From positions 1,488,001 to 1,552,000 of the forward strand of contig NZ_CP013650.1 in NCBI RefSeq assembly GCF_001466725.1: a stretch of DNA of 64,000 nucleotides. Direction: 5' to 3'. Position numbers and translations under genes: made by a program. Below, one piece after another: positions 18,801 to 26,400 of this stretch. Under the pieces are notes generated by a model. The model made no database searches, had not been told where the DNA came from, and saw only the letters and a program-made list of their open reading frames with translations. Source of the stretch: Lacimicrobium alkaliphilum. GTDB taxonomy: Bacteria; Pseudomonadota; Gammaproteobacteria; Enterobacterales; Alteromonadaceae. Positions within the stretch are counted from its first letter, which is position 1; each line of letters begins with the position of its first letter.

Positions 18801-19596
18801 ACGGCCCAAAGAAGAAGAAAAGATTCGCTTTCGCGATATTGTCGCCCAGCCGCGCAAGATCATTTCATCCCCCACCTGGTCCGGCCTTGAGGATGAGCAT
18901 GTGTCTTACAACGCCGGTTATACCAATGTTCACGAATTGATCCCCTGGCGCACCATTACCGGGCGGCAGCAGTTCTATCAGGATCACGAATGGATGCGGG
19001 ATTTCGGTGAAATGCACTGCCTGTACAAGCCACCGGTGAACCTGAAAACCATTCGCCCGGTGCTGAACAAACTCGGCAATGGCAATAAGGAACTGGTACT
19101 GAACTGGATCACGCCGCACCAGAAGTGGGGGATTCACAGCACTTACTCAGACAACCTGCTGATGCTGACCCTGTCCCGTGGCGGGCCCATAGTGTGGTTG
19201 TCTGAAACCGACGCAACCGCTGCCGGGATCGAAGACAACGACTGGATCGAAGTCTTTAACGTCAACGGCGCGATAGCCGCCAGGGCAGTGGTATCACAGC
19301 GGGTGCCTGAGGGCATGAGCATGATGTATCACGCTCAGGAGCGGGTGGTGAATATTCCCGGCTCAGAAACCACAGGTACCCGTGGCGGTATTCACAACTC
19401 GGTGACCCGTGCGGTAATGAAGCCCACCCATATGATAGGGGGCTATGCCCAGCAGTCTTATGGCTTTAATTATTACGGCACTGTCGGCTGTAACCGCGAC
19501 GAATTTGTAGTAGTGCGCAAGATGAGCAAAATCGACTGGCTGGATGATGACAGCACCGATGCCCTTGATGCACAGATGAATGAGCAGGAGAAGTAA
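15814..19596 (+). CDS. narG: Respiratory nitrate reductase alpha subunit NarG
   Basis: 1260 residues; membrane-bound, cytoplasm-facing catalytic subunit reducing nitrate to nitrite with bis-MGD. The FS0 [4Fe-4S] ligands are H50, C54, C58 and C93. The Mo ligand Asp lies in YCDLPPASP (D223 by count, equivalent to E. coli D222). Length matches E. coli NarG (1247). AGGAG precedes the ATG. There is no Tat signal, as expected for NarG (only a vestigial N-terminus). The stop falls at the beginning of a tandemly repeated 73-base unit before narH. Confidence 0.98.
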   Translation: MSQFLDRLKYFKHIKGEFAGGLGVTTDENRQWEEGYRQRWQHDKIVRSTHGVNCTGSCSWKIYVKDGLVTWETQQTDYPRTRPDLPNHEPRGCPRGASYSWYIYSANRLKYPKVRKRLVKLWRQAKLKHRDPVLAWASIVEDPAKAKEYKQQRGLGGFVRADWNEVNEIIAASNVYTAKTYGPDRITGFSPIPAMSMVSYAAGARYLSLIGGNCLSFYDWYCDLPPASPQVWGEQTDVPESADWYNSNYIICWGSNVPQTRTPDAHFLTEVRYKGTKVIGITPDYSEVAKLTDQWLAPKQGTDAALAMAFGHVILKEFYVDKQVEYFTDYVRRYTDMPMLVILDEHEDGGYTQGRFLRASDLVDNLGQQNNPEWKTIAVDEQSGELVSPNGAIGYRWGEEGENVGKWNLKQQDGDSGKDVSLTLSLKEKHDDIVAVNFPYFGGKEHEYGYFQHTSHEAVIPRKVPAKTLTLADGSKVKVACVFDLTLANYGVENGYKDPNCASDFDQDLPYTPAWQQAITGVKPEHVIKVAREFADTAAKTRGRSMIIVGAGMNHWYNMDMNYRGLINMLIMCGCVGQSGGGWAHYVGQEKLRPQTGWTPLAFALDWQRPPRHMNGTSFFYNHSDQWRYEKLHMQEVISPLTNKDKWTGSIIDYNTRAERMGWLPSAPQLGTNPLNLCKEAQEKGMDPKDYAVQQLKSGELEFACLDPDNPQNYPRNMFIWRSNLLGSSGKGHEYMLRHLLGTKHGLLGKDLGEEGDEKPEDVKWNDEAPEGKIDLLVTLDFRMSTTCLYSDIVLPTATWYEKDDLNTSDMHPFIHPLSKAVDPVWESRSDWDIFKGVAKKFSELCEGHLGVEKDLVTIPMQHDSPGELAQPFGIKAWWKDECDLIPGKTAPNMVVVERDYPNTYARFTSLGPLLDKLGNGGKGINWNTQTEVDFLGELNQRHTKEGANKGRPKIETAIDAAEVILSLAPETNGHVAVKAWQALGAITGIDHTHLARPKEEEKIRFRDIVAQPRKIISSPTWSGLEDEHVSYNAGYTNVHELIPWRTITGRQQFYQDHEWMRDFGEMHCLYKPPVNLKTIRPVLNKLGNGNKELVLNWITPHQKWGIHSTYSDNLLMLTLSRGGPIVWLSETDATAAGIEDNDWIEVFNVNGAIAARAVVSQRVPEGMSMMYHAQERVVNIPGSETTGTRGGIHNSVTRAVMKPTHMIGGYAQQSYGFNYYGTVGCNRDEFVVVRKMSKIDWLDDDSTDALDAQMNEQEK

Positions 19597-19780
19597 TATG
19601 AAAGTCAGCGCACATATCGGCCACAGTGGCCTGAACCTGGCTTACTTCATCCATGAGCAGGAGAAGTAATATGAAAGTCAGCGCACATATCGGCCACAGT
19701 GGCCTGAACCTGGCTTACTTCATCCATGAGCAGGAGAAATAACATGAAGGTAAGAGCACAAATCGGCATGGTGCTGAACC
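19582..19780 (+). repeat. 73-bp tandem duplication at the narG-narH junction, with mini-ORFs
   Basis: Two identical 73-base copies (19582-19654 and 19655-19727) are followed by a third, diverged copy that is the real narH start. Each exact copy contains an ATG 23-codon reading frame (19598-19669 and 19671-19742) whose first residues MKVSAHIG resemble NarH MKVRAQIG and whose last residues EQEK match the NarG C-terminus. Because 73 is not a multiple of three, each frame stops exactly where the next unit starts, so stop-start pairs follow one base apart. Each copy carries GGCCAC-A-GTGGCC, a small palindrome. Confidence 0.9.
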
Positions 19781-21273
19781 TGGACAAATGCATAGGTTGC
19801 CACACCTGTTCAGTCACCTGTAAAAACGTCTGGACCTCTCGCGAGGGCATGGAATACGCATGGTTTAACAATGTGGAAACCAAGCCCGGCATCGGCTACC
19901 CCAAAGAATGGGAAAACCAGGACAAGTGGAACGGCGGCTGGGTACGCAGTAAGAACGGCAAGTTGTCACCCAAACAGGGGGGCAAGGCCCGCATTCTGGC
20001 GAATATTTTTGCCAACCCGGATCTGCCTGAGATTGATGATTACTACGAGCCCTTTGATTTTGACTATCAGCATCTGCACCGGGCAGGGGAGAGCAAGCAC
20101 CAGCCTATCGCCCGGCCGCGCTCGCTGATCTCCGGTCAGCGTATGGAAAAGATCCACTGGGGACCAAACTGGGAAGAGATCCTGGGTACGGAATTTTCCA
20201 AGCGTCGCAAGGATAAAAACTTCGATCAGATCCAGGCGGATATCTACGGTCAGTTTGAAAAGACCTTTATGATGTATCTGCCCCGTTTATGTGAGCACTG
20301 CCTGAACCCGGCCTGTGTGGCCTCCTGCCCCAGTGGTGCCATCTACAAGCGTGAAGAAGACGGTATTGTATTGATCGACCAGGACAAGTGCCGGGGCTGG
20401 CGTATGTGTGTATCCGGCTGCCCTTACAAGAAAATTTACTACAACTGGAAAAGCGGTAAGTCAGAGAAGTGTATTTTCTGTTATCCGCGTATCGAAGCCG
20501 GTCAGCCCACGGTGTGTTCCGAAACCTGTGTGGGACGGATCCGCTATCTCGGCGTGATGCTCTACGACGCCGACAAGATAGCTGAGGCCGCCTCAGTGCC
20601 TAATGATAAAGACCTGTATCAGGCTCAGTGCGATATCTTCCTCGACCCCTTCAATCCCCGCGTGATTGAGGCGGCGAAAAAAGAAGGCATTCCGCATAAC
20701 TGGCTGGAAGCGGCACAGCAATCGCCGGTCTACAAGATGGCCATGGAATGGAAAGTGGCACTGCCGCTGCACCCTGAATACCGCACCCTGCCCATGGTCT
20801 GGTATGTACCGCCGCTGTCACCGATTCAGACTGCGGCCGAAGCAGGCAGTGTGGGTATGGACGGGGTGATCCCGGATCTTAAGTCACTGCGCATCCCGAT
20901 TAAATACCTGGCCAACCTGCTCACCGCCGGCGAAGAAAAACCGGTGATCCGGGCTCTGGAGCGGATGCTGGCGATGCGTTCCTTTAAACGTTCGCAGCAG
21001 GTGGACGGCGTGGTGGACACCGAAGTGCTGAATCAGGTGGGTCTGGAAGACTGGCAGGTAGAGGAGATGTACCGCTATATGGCGCTGGCTAACTATGAAG
21101 ACCGTTTCGTCATTCCGACCAGTCATACCGCCTATGCCCAAAATGCCTACGACATGAAAAGCGGCTGTGGTTTCAGTTTCGGTGACGGCTGCAGCAGCAG
21201 TGGTGGTGTGGATCTGTTTGGCGGTAAAGGCCAGTCGGTGCGCCAGGTCATCCCTGTGGATATGAAGGAGTAA
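19744..21273 (+). CDS. narH: Respiratory nitrate reductase beta subunit NarH
   Basis: 509-residue iron-sulfur electron-transfer subunit. The first cluster ligands are C16, C19, C22 and C26 (CIGCHTCSVTC). Further clusters are in CEHCLNPACVASCP and CRGWRMCVSGCP, where Trp replaces a Cys to give the [3Fe-4S] centre, and CIFCYPR. The start at 19744 gives the family-standard MKVRAQIGMVLNLDKCIGC; an in-frame ATG six codons earlier lies inside the tandem repeat and was not used. AGGAG at 19732-19736 is the ribosome binding site. 4 bases before narJ. Confidence 0.97.
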   Translation: MKVRAQIGMVLNLDKCIGCHTCSVTCKNVWTSREGMEYAWFNNVETKPGIGYPKEWENQDKWNGGWVRSKNGKLSPKQGGKARILANIFANPDLPEIDDYYEPFDFDYQHLHRAGESKHQPIARPRSLISGQRMEKIHWGPNWEEILGTEFSKRRKDKNFDQIQADIYGQFEKTFMMYLPRLCEHCLNPACVASCPSGAIYKREEDGIVLIDQDKCRGWRMCVSGCPYKKIYYNWKSGKSEKCIFCYPRIEAGQPTVCSETCVGRIRYLGVMLYDADKIAEAASVPNDKDLYQAQCDIFLDPFNPRVIEAAKKEGIPHNWLEAAQQSPVYKMAMEWKVALPLHPEYRTLPMVWYVPPLSPIQTAAEAGSVGMDGVIPDLKSLRIPIKYLANLLTAGEEKPVIRALERMLAMRSFKRSQQVDGVVDTEVLNQVGLEDWQVEEMYRYMALANYEDRFVIPTSHTAYAQNAYDMKSGCGFSFGDGCSSSGGVDLFGGKGQSVRQVIPVDMKE

Positions 21274-21276
21274 GGT

Positions 21277-22008
21277 ATGCAGATTTTATCTTTGATCGCC
21301 CGGCTGTTGGATTATCCGCAGCCAGAGCTGATGGAACACCGCGACGCCGTCGAAACCCTGATCCGCGAATCTGAACTGACTCAGGAACATCAACAGGCGC
21401 TGCTGTGCTTTGTGCAGCACCGCTTAGATGGCGACCTGCTCGACTGGCAATCTGAATACGATGGCCTGTTTGAGCGCGGCCGCGCCTTGTCATTGCTGAT
21501 TTACGAACATATCCATGGTGAATCCCGCGATCGCGGTCAGGCCATGGTTGAACTGCAACGTCAGTATCAGGCCGCGGGCCTTGCCATCAACGCCCACGAA
21601 CTGCCGGACTATCTGCCGCTGTTTCTGGAGTTTGTCGCCACTCAGGGCGACAACGCCAGTGGCTGGCTGAGTGATATTGCGCCGGTACTGGGCGTGCTGG
21701 CGGTGCGTCTTAAAAAACGTGAGTCAGATTATCATCTGTTGCTGGAAGCCTTGTTGTCTTTAGCTGAAGTCGAGTTGGATCTGCAGGAGCTGGCGGCGCA
21801 GGTGGAGAAGGAAAAACCCGATCATACACCTAAGGAGCTGGATAAGGTCTGGGAAGAAGAAGCCGTGACCTTTGGTGGCGACGCCGTTAATGGCGGCTGC
21901 CCGGTGAATCAGAACAAGCCAAGTGAAACCCAGCGCCGGGACCAGGATGTGCCGGTTAACTGGATGGATGCCGCCCCTGTTTCAACTCAAGCAGCGCGAG
22001 GAGCCTGA
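21277..22008 (+). CDS. narJ: Nitrate reductase assembly chaperone NarJ
   Basis: 243-residue all-helical chaperone of the TorD/DmsD/NarJ fold, which holds apo-NarG until Moco and FS0 are inserted. Recognisable stretches: LIARLLDYPQPEL at the N-terminus, YDGLFERGRALSLLIYEHIHGESRDRGQAM, and ELPDYLPLFLEFVA. It is between narH (3-base gap) and narI (2-base gap), with AAGGA-like sequence at the narH stop acting as ribosome binding site. Confidence 0.95.
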   Translation: MQILSLIARLLDYPQPELMEHRDAVETLIRESELTQEHQQALLCFVQHRLDGDLLDWQSEYDGLFERGRALSLLIYEHIHGESRDRGQAMVELQRQYQAAGLAINAHELPDYLPLFLEFVATQGDNASGWLSDIAPVLGVLAVRLKKRESDYHLLLEALLSLAEVELDLQELAAQVEKEKPDHTPKELDKVWEEEAVTFGGDAVNGGCPVNQNKPSETQRRDQDVPVNWMDAAPVSTQAARGA

Positions 22009-22010
22009 CC

Positions 22011-22691
22011 ATGAACTTTTTTGATATGTTGGTGTTTGGGATCTACCCCTACATCGTTTCGGTGATTTTTTTCGCCGGCTGTCTGCTGCGCTATGACAGA
22101 AGCCAGTACAGCTGGAAGGCAGGCTCCAGTCAGATCCTGACCAGTAAGAACTTCCGCCTCGGCAGTAACCTGTTTCATATCGGTATTATTATGATCTTTG
22201 CCGGGCACTTTGCCGGTCTGGTGATCCCTTATGAAGTCTGGACCTGGCTGGGCATTGACCTGCCGACCAAACAGCTGATTGCTATGGGGGTGGGTGGCTT
22301 CTTTGGTGTGCTGTGTTTTATCGGTATGACCATTTTAGTCCACCGTCGCCTGTTTAACCCCAGAGTGAGGGCATCGAGCAGTACCATGGATACGGCGATT
22401 CTGTTGCTGATTTATATCCAGCTGTTGCTGGGCATTGCCTCAATCTTTGTTTCAACCGGCCATATGGACGGTAATGAGATGAAAAATCTGATGAGCTGGT
22501 CGCGCTACTTGCTGACCTTCCGTCCGGGCGAAGCCATTGAGTTTATCGGTGACGTACACTGGATCTACCGTGCTCACGTATTCTGGGGTGTGACTTTGTT
22601 TGCACTGTTCCCCTTCAGCCGCCTGGTGCATATCTGGAGCGTACCGGTGAAATACGCTAACCGTAATTATCAGGTCGTCAGACAGAAGTAG
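22011..22691 (+). CDS. narI: Respiratory nitrate reductase gamma subunit NarI
   Basis: 226-residue membrane cytochrome b that oxidises quinol and passes electrons to NarH. Five membrane helices are visible. The haem ligands line up with E. coli: H56 and H66 in helix II (FHIGIIMIFAGHFAGL) and H189 and H207 in helix V (AHVFWGVTLFALFPFSRLVH). The N-terminus MNFFDMLVFGIYPYI is canonical. A ribosome binding site GCGAGGAG lies at the end of narJ. Confidence 0.97.
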   Translation: MNFFDMLVFGIYPYIVSVIFFAGCLLRYDRSQYSWKAGSSQILTSKNFRLGSNLFHIGIIMIFAGHFAGLVIPYEVWTWLGIDLPTKQLIAMGVGGFFGVLCFIGMTILVHRRLFNPRVRASSSTMDTAILLLIYIQLLLGIASIFVSTGHMDGNEMKNLMSWSRYLLTFRPGEAIEFIGDVHWIYRAHVFWGVTLFALFPFSRLVHIWSVPVKYANRNYQVVRQK

Positions 22692-22702
22692 TGGAATCGG
22701 GC

Positions 22703-22776
22703 TGTAGGTTGGACTTTAGTCCAACAGCGAAAGCTGCCGTCAGGCATGGTTTGTCGGGATAAATCCCGACCTACAG
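22703..22776. repeat. GTAGG-type palindromic repeat after narI
   Basis: Two small palindromes (TTGGACTTTAGTCCAA and GTCGGGATAAATCCCGAC) sit between outer arms TGTAGGT and ACCTACA. It belongs to the 'GTAGGTCGGG(n)CCCGACCTAC' family also found at 10927 and 23636-23784. It may stop or stabilise the narGHJI transcript ahead of the PpiC gene. Confidence 0.7.
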
Positions 22777-22847
22777 GTTCATATCAGGTGTCGGGATAAA
22801 TTTTGTCTTGTATTCGCGTCCCGACCTGCAATAAACCGGAGTAACTT

Positions 22848-23642
22848 ATGATCGTCAGTGATATCCCCAGTGTCAGCGTGAATCATAGCCAGATTGATGG
22901 CAACAGAATCAGCGCGGAAATGCAGTATCACCCTTCGGACAGCCGCCGCGGGGCTATGGTCAAGGCCACCCAGGCATTGATTATCAGTGAGGTAGTGCGC
23001 CAGCGCGCCGTAGAACTGGAAATCTGGCCAGCGGACAAACCACTGGAAAGTCATCAGGAAGAACCACTAATAGAACAACTGATCGAAGCTGATGCCAATC
23101 TGCCTTGTGCCACTAAGGCGGAATGTGCGCATTTTTACCAGACCAATGAAGACAAGTTTCGAACTGCACCCTTGCTTGAGGTCAGGCATATATTGCTGGT
23201 GGCGGATCCGGATGATATTCAGCAGCGTGGTGAGGCTCGTGAAATGGCGGATACGCTGCTGCAGCAGTTGTCTCAGACTCCCGGTGAATTTAGTCAGCTG
23301 GCATCGCGCCATTCAGGTTGCCCCTCTGCTCAGATGGGCGGCAATCTGGGGCAGATAACCAAGGGCCAGACGGTACCGGAATTTGAGCGGCAGATCTTTG
23401 CTGCACCCGAAGGGCTGATGAGTACACCGGTGGAGAGCCGTTATGGTTTCCATCTGGTGGAGATTGTCCGGCGAGTTGAGGGTAAACCGCTGCCCTTTGA
23501 GCATGTTAGAAAGGACATTCAGGACTACCTGGATACCAAGGTGAAGCGAAAAACCATTGCTCAATATATCACTCAGTTGCTAAGCACCGCCGATATCCAG
23601 GGCTTTGACTTTGGCCTGGACGGCTCACCGTTGATGCAGTAG
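22848..23642 (+). CDS. Nar-linked PpiC-type peptidyl-prolyl isomerase (parvulin)
   Basis: 264 residues without a signal peptide, so cytoplasmic. The parvulin/rotamase domain covers about residues 105-210 (EVRHILLVADPDD, FSQLASRHSGCPSA, GGNLGQITKGQTVPEFERQIF, GFHLVEIV). The N-terminal 100 residues are helical and resemble NifM-type proteins. Such isomerases follow narGHJI in Pseudomonas and relatives, so a role in NarG/NarH folding is plausible but unproven. TAA-free spacing shows its own leader, with GGAG before the ATG. The TAG stop lies in the first bases of a downstream palindromic repeat. Confidence 0.9.
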   Translation: MIVSDIPSVSVNHSQIDGNRISAEMQYHPSDSRRGAMVKATQALIISEVVRQRAVELEIWPADKPLESHQEEPLIEQLIEADANLPCATKAECAHFYQTNEDKFRTAPLLEVRHILLVADPDDIQQRGEAREMADTLLQQLSQTPGEFSQLASRHSGCPSAQMGGNLGQITKGQTVPEFERQIFAAPEGLMSTPVESRYGFHLVEIVRRVEGKPLPFEHVRKDIQDYLDTKVKRKTIAQYITQLLSTADIQGFDFGLDGSPLMQ

Positions 23643-23784
23643 GTCGGGCTTGAGCCCGACAGCGGAGCCAGCCATTAGCGAAGCCGGTTGCAGGAGGGTG
23701 ATAATTCTAATGCAGTAGGTAGAGTTTCAACCCGACAATGAAGTCTGGCTATGAAGAATTTGTCGGGATAAATCCCGACCTACT
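23636..23784. repeat. Pair of GTAGGTCGGG palindromic repeats
   Basis: Begins TGCAGTAGGTCGGGCTTGAGCCCGAC at the ppiC stop and ends GTCGGGATAAATCCCGACCTAC before the next gene, with a second diverged start TGCAGTAGGTAGAG at about 23710. The outer ends are complementary. The ppiC stop codon is supplied by the TAG in this repeat. Confidence 0.7.
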
Positions 23785-23815
23785 TTCTATTGTGTCTCCA
23801 TGATTTATTAATCTG

Positions 23816-24157
23816 ATGAGCAATGACAATCCCTTTACTGCGAAATGGTCGGCGCAGGGGCATACCCTGTGTCTCGGCCACTGGATTATCCATTATCAGG
23901 GCCTGCCGCTGACCTTGCCGTCAGAGCGGGCAGAAAACGATATGGATACCTATGGCAACTTCAGTTATTTATTTCCTGACGAAGATGACTTTATTGAGGG
24001 CACGCCAGAACTTCAGTGGATTGAAGAGAACATTCACTGGCTGATGGAGGTTTTTGAACAACACCATATCCCTGTGGATGAAGCTCATCTGTGTTGGTTT
24101 TACCGCGCCGTTAATGCCGCCGATTGGCGCTGTGGCAGTTGCGGGGGCTGTATCTGA
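23816..24157 (+). CDS. Nar-linked protein of unknown function, Cys-rich C-terminus
   Basis: 113 residues, not recognised. Acidic, soluble, no signal peptide or membrane helix. Visible features: an aromatic/Gly N-terminal part (LCLGHWIIHYQGLPLTLP), a central acidic stretch (FPDEDDFIEGTPEL), a helical segment and a striking C-terminus WRCGSCGGCI with three cysteines in CxxCxxC spacing plus an upstream Cys-Trp. The cysteines could bind metal or act in redox or sulfur handling. It lies downstream of narGHJI-ppiC in the same orientation, separated by repeats, and is followed by a weak hairpin AATCCTaaAGGATT. Confidence 0.7.
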   Translation: MSNDNPFTAKWSAQGHTLCLGHWIIHYQGLPLTLPSERAENDMDTYGNFSYLFPDEDDFIEGTPELQWIEENIHWLMEVFEQHHIPVDEAHLCWFYRAVNAADWRCGSCGGCI

Positions 24158-24244
24158 GCGCTAAAAAAACTAATCCTAAAGGATTAATTGCAAATGGAAA
24201 TAGTTATTATTAAGATGGGTGGGTCTAAAATAAGGAAGTCATCC

Positions 24245-24622
24245 ATGAAAAAATTATTATCTCTGTGTTTAGTATTACCTTTGACATTCTCTGCCAGCGC
24301 TATGGCCAGTGAAGACAAACGCCCCGATCATTTTAAAGGCGAGTCTTCAGAAAACCTGCAACAAGCGGTAGCCAATCTGTCTGCCTATAATCAGAAGCTG
24401 GCAGCCATAATTGAAAAGTCAGAACTCAGTCTGGAAGATATGGCAGAGATTCACCAGCTCACTTATACCCTGGAAAATGCCTTGCAGCGTATGGATAAGG
24501 AACTGGATAATATCGCCGAAACACTTGAAGAGGTGCACCTGGGTTCAGAGCATGCGGCCTTTGATAAGGTCAAAAAGCAAGGGCAGGAATACCTTAAGAA
24601 ATCATCTTTATTGGTGAAGTAG
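24245..24622 (+). CDS. Small exported helical protein, nar-linked
   Basis: 125 residues. A clear Sec signal peptide (MKKLLSLCLVLPLTFSASAMA) is followed by a charged, all-helical mature part with heptad-like pattern (AVANLSAYNQKLAAIIEKSEL, IHQLTYTLENALQRMDKEL). AAGGAAG precedes the ATG at 24245, which is why the 19-codon upstream extension was rejected. Probably periplasmic. It resembles from memory the exported DUF6746-type proteins; function unknown. Its place at the end of the nar region suggests a link to respiration, but no partner is evident. Confidence 0.75.
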   Translation: MKKLLSLCLVLPLTFSASAMASEDKRPDHFKGESSENLQQAVANLSAYNQKLAAIIEKSELSLEDMAEIHQLTYTLENALQRMDKELDNIAETLEEVHLGSEHAAFDKVKKQGQEYLKKSSLLVK

Positions 24623-24723
24623 AACAGGTGTCGTGAACGACAGCAGAAAAAACCTTTTTCAGCACAGAGCCACCCGGCACCTTTGATGACTCAATGCTTA
24701 TGTGGCGAGTTTGGCTATTCAAA

Positions 24724-24963
24724 GGCTGCTGGATGCCCGATAACAACACTCGGGCATGACCGGACGTCGCTCCCGCGTGCTGTTGGCGGGAGCCCAGCGC
24801 CCTTTTATTTACCATTAAGATATAAAAGATACCGTCATTCCGGCATGTTGTTAGCCGGAATCCAGTGACCTCTGCCACCCTTAACACAAAGGCACGGGAT
24901 GCCCGACAACACCATTCGGGCATGATACTATAAACTCCCGTGTGCGCTGCGACTCTGCGGTGA
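24724..24963. repeat. Cluster of palindromic repeats between two convergent genes
   Basis: The 383-base gap 24623-25005 holds no gene. It carries a composite of ATGCCCGA/TCGGGCAT and CTCCCGC/GCGGGAG hairpins (24724-24801), an ATTCCGGC/GCCGGAAT hairpin (24837-24862), another ATGCCCGA/TTCGGGCAT hairpin (24899-24923) and a half copy of the CTCTGCGGTGA word (24953-24963). As it lies between converging transcripts, it could provide terminators for both. Confidence 0.75.
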
Positions 24964-25005
24964 TCATTGTCCCTATATGCTTGTCGTATGTTTATTCGTT
25001 TACCG

Positions 25006-25410
25006 TTAATTTTCCAGGCTAAAAAGTCCCGGGAGTAATTCGTCAGCCCGCCAGCTTTGATAGTTGTCGTTGTCGCAGGTAGCGTAAACCATTGCATGGG
25101 CGGTAAAAAACTCGGCAATCACCTGGCGACAGGCGCCGCAGGGAGAATAGAGTGTCTCTCCGGGCATATAAATCAGCATAGCGGCGAATTCCTTCGCTTT
25201 GTGCCCATTAGCCAGAGCACTGAACAGGGCCGTGCGTTCGGCACAATTGCTCAGGCCGTAACTGGCATTTTCCACGTTACAGCCGGGGATAATGCTGCCA
25301 TCATTAAGAATCAGCGCAGCCCCTACGGCAAAATTGCTATAAGGAATATAAGCTCTGGTGGCGGCTTGTCTGGCAATCTCTCTGGGATTAAGCAGGTGTT
25401 GTGGCAGCAT
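25006..25410 (-). CDS. cdd: Cytidine deaminase
   Basis: 134 residues, the short homotetrameric zinc form. It deaminates cytidine and deoxycytidine to uridine forms in pyrimidine salvage. Motifs: YSNFAVGAAL, GCNVENASYGLSNCAERTAL with the catalytic C56-A-E58, and SPCGACRQV with C90 and C93 as zinc ligands. No link to nitrate metabolism is apparent; it is a single gene between the nar cluster and mogA, read on the minus strand. Confidence 0.95.
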   Translation of the reverse strand: MLPQHLLNPREIARQAATRAYIPYSNFAVGAALILNDGSIIPGCNVENASYGLSNCAERTALFSALANGHKAKEFAAMLIYMPGETLYSPCGACRQVIAEFFTAHAMVYATCDNDNYQSWRADELLPGLFSLEN

Positions 25411-25517
25411 AGCTATTGTGAGTTATTGTTAAAACGGAATCGGCAATCTTAACCTCAATACCAGGCCAGGGACAGAAAAAGACGGCTTCTGGCGTATTGA
25501 TATCAGGCAATCACAGT

Positions 25518-25697
25518 ATGCAAAAATCAGTCAGGATAAGTATCTCACGGGCAGAGCAGGTTCGGGCACTGTGTCTGCAGACGGCCAGACAGGCCGCCGA
25601 AGAGGCGGCAATGCTGGGACTCTGTGCTGAAGGCCAGTTGCAGGCGGCATTGTCTGCCATTGAAACCCTGGATCTTGAGTTGCCGGACACAGAGTAA
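25518..25697 (+). CDS. Small hypothetical protein
   Basis: 59 residues, not recognised. Sequence is Ala/Leu/Glu rich and helical (RAEQVRALCLQTARQAAEEAAMLGL, then a second helix and an acidic tail LELPDTE). The ATG at 25518 is preferred over a TTG seven codons earlier. No strong ribosome binding site was seen, though codon usage looks like its neighbours. It faces mogA tail to tail with 19 bases between stops. Possibly a small regulatory or structural protein. Confidence 0.5.
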   Translation: MQKSVRISISRAEQVRALCLQTARQAAEEAAMLGLCAEGQLQAALSAIETLDLELPDTE

Positions 25698-25716
25698 CGA
25701 TCGCAGGCTTGCTTTT

Positions 25717-26247
25717 TTAGTTGGATTTGGGCCGAAAGGGCTTAATCACATCTTCATTGCAGAGCAGGTAGGGCCCCTCCATCAGATCAAGGCAATAGGG
25801 CACGGCCGGAAACACCGCATCCAGGCATTGGCGTATGGCTTTGGGTTTACCGGGCAGATTAATAATCAGCGATTGACCCCGCAAACCAGCAGTCTGGCGT
25901 GAGAGTATCGCCGTGGGCACATATTTCAGGCTCTCAAGGCGCATCAGTTCACCAAAACCCGGCATCATGCGATCGCATACCGCTTCAGTGGCTTCCGGGG
26001 TGACATCCCGTTTGGCCGGGCCGGTGCCGCCAGTGGTGACTACCAGGGCACAGCCTTCGTTATCAACCAGTTCCGCCAATGCCTGTTCAATCAATGGCTG
26101 TTCGTCTTCTATTACACGGTAAACCGGCTGCCATTCGCTGCTCAGATAAGTGTTGAGGGTATCGATAAGGGCAGGGCCGGACAGATCTTCATATTCACCA
26201 CGGCTGGCGCGATCACTGACGGTTAAAATTCCGATTTTGGCTGGCAT
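25717..26247 (-). CDS. mogA: Molybdopterin adenylyltransferase MogA
   Basis: 176 residues. MogA transfers AMP to molybdopterin before molybdate insertion by MoeA. Motifs: IGILTVSDRASRGEYEDLSGPAL, VVTTGGTGPAKRDVTPEAT (MPT/ATP binding) and SLIINLPGKPKAI. It stands apart from the moa operon and is divergent from trhP, with 153 bases between them, so it has its own promoter. Together with moaB (8592-9119) it gives two MoCF-type adenylyltransferases. Confidence 0.95.
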   Translation of the reverse strand: MPAKIGILTVSDRASRGEYEDLSGPALIDTLNTYLSSEWQPVYRVIEDEQPLIEQALAELVDNEGCALVVTTGGTGPAKRDVTPEATEAVCDRMMPGFGELMRLESLKYVPTAILSRQTAGLRGQSLIINLPGKPKAIRQCLDAVFPAVPYCLDLMEGPYLLCNEDVIKPFRPKSN

Positions 26248-26324
26248 TTTTGTCTCCTGTTAACCTGAATGCGCATCCTAGCTGCTATCCGCCACATAGA
26301 CAATCCGGCGTAATGGGTAGGAGA

Positions 26325-26338
26325 TTGAGCCAGATCAA
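26325..26338 (+). promoter_or_regulatory. FNR-like box and promoter of trhP
   Basis: TTGAG-CCAG-ATCAA differs from the FNR consensus at one base. A strong -10, CATAAT, lies at 26360-26365, at the same distance from the box centre as in the narG promoter, predicting a start near 26373 and a 28-base leader for trhP. Confidence 0.65.
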
Positions 26339-26400
26339 CACCCGCCAGGCCCGGATTTGCATAATAGCCGTCAGTGATTTTCAACAGACAGACGGTTTAA

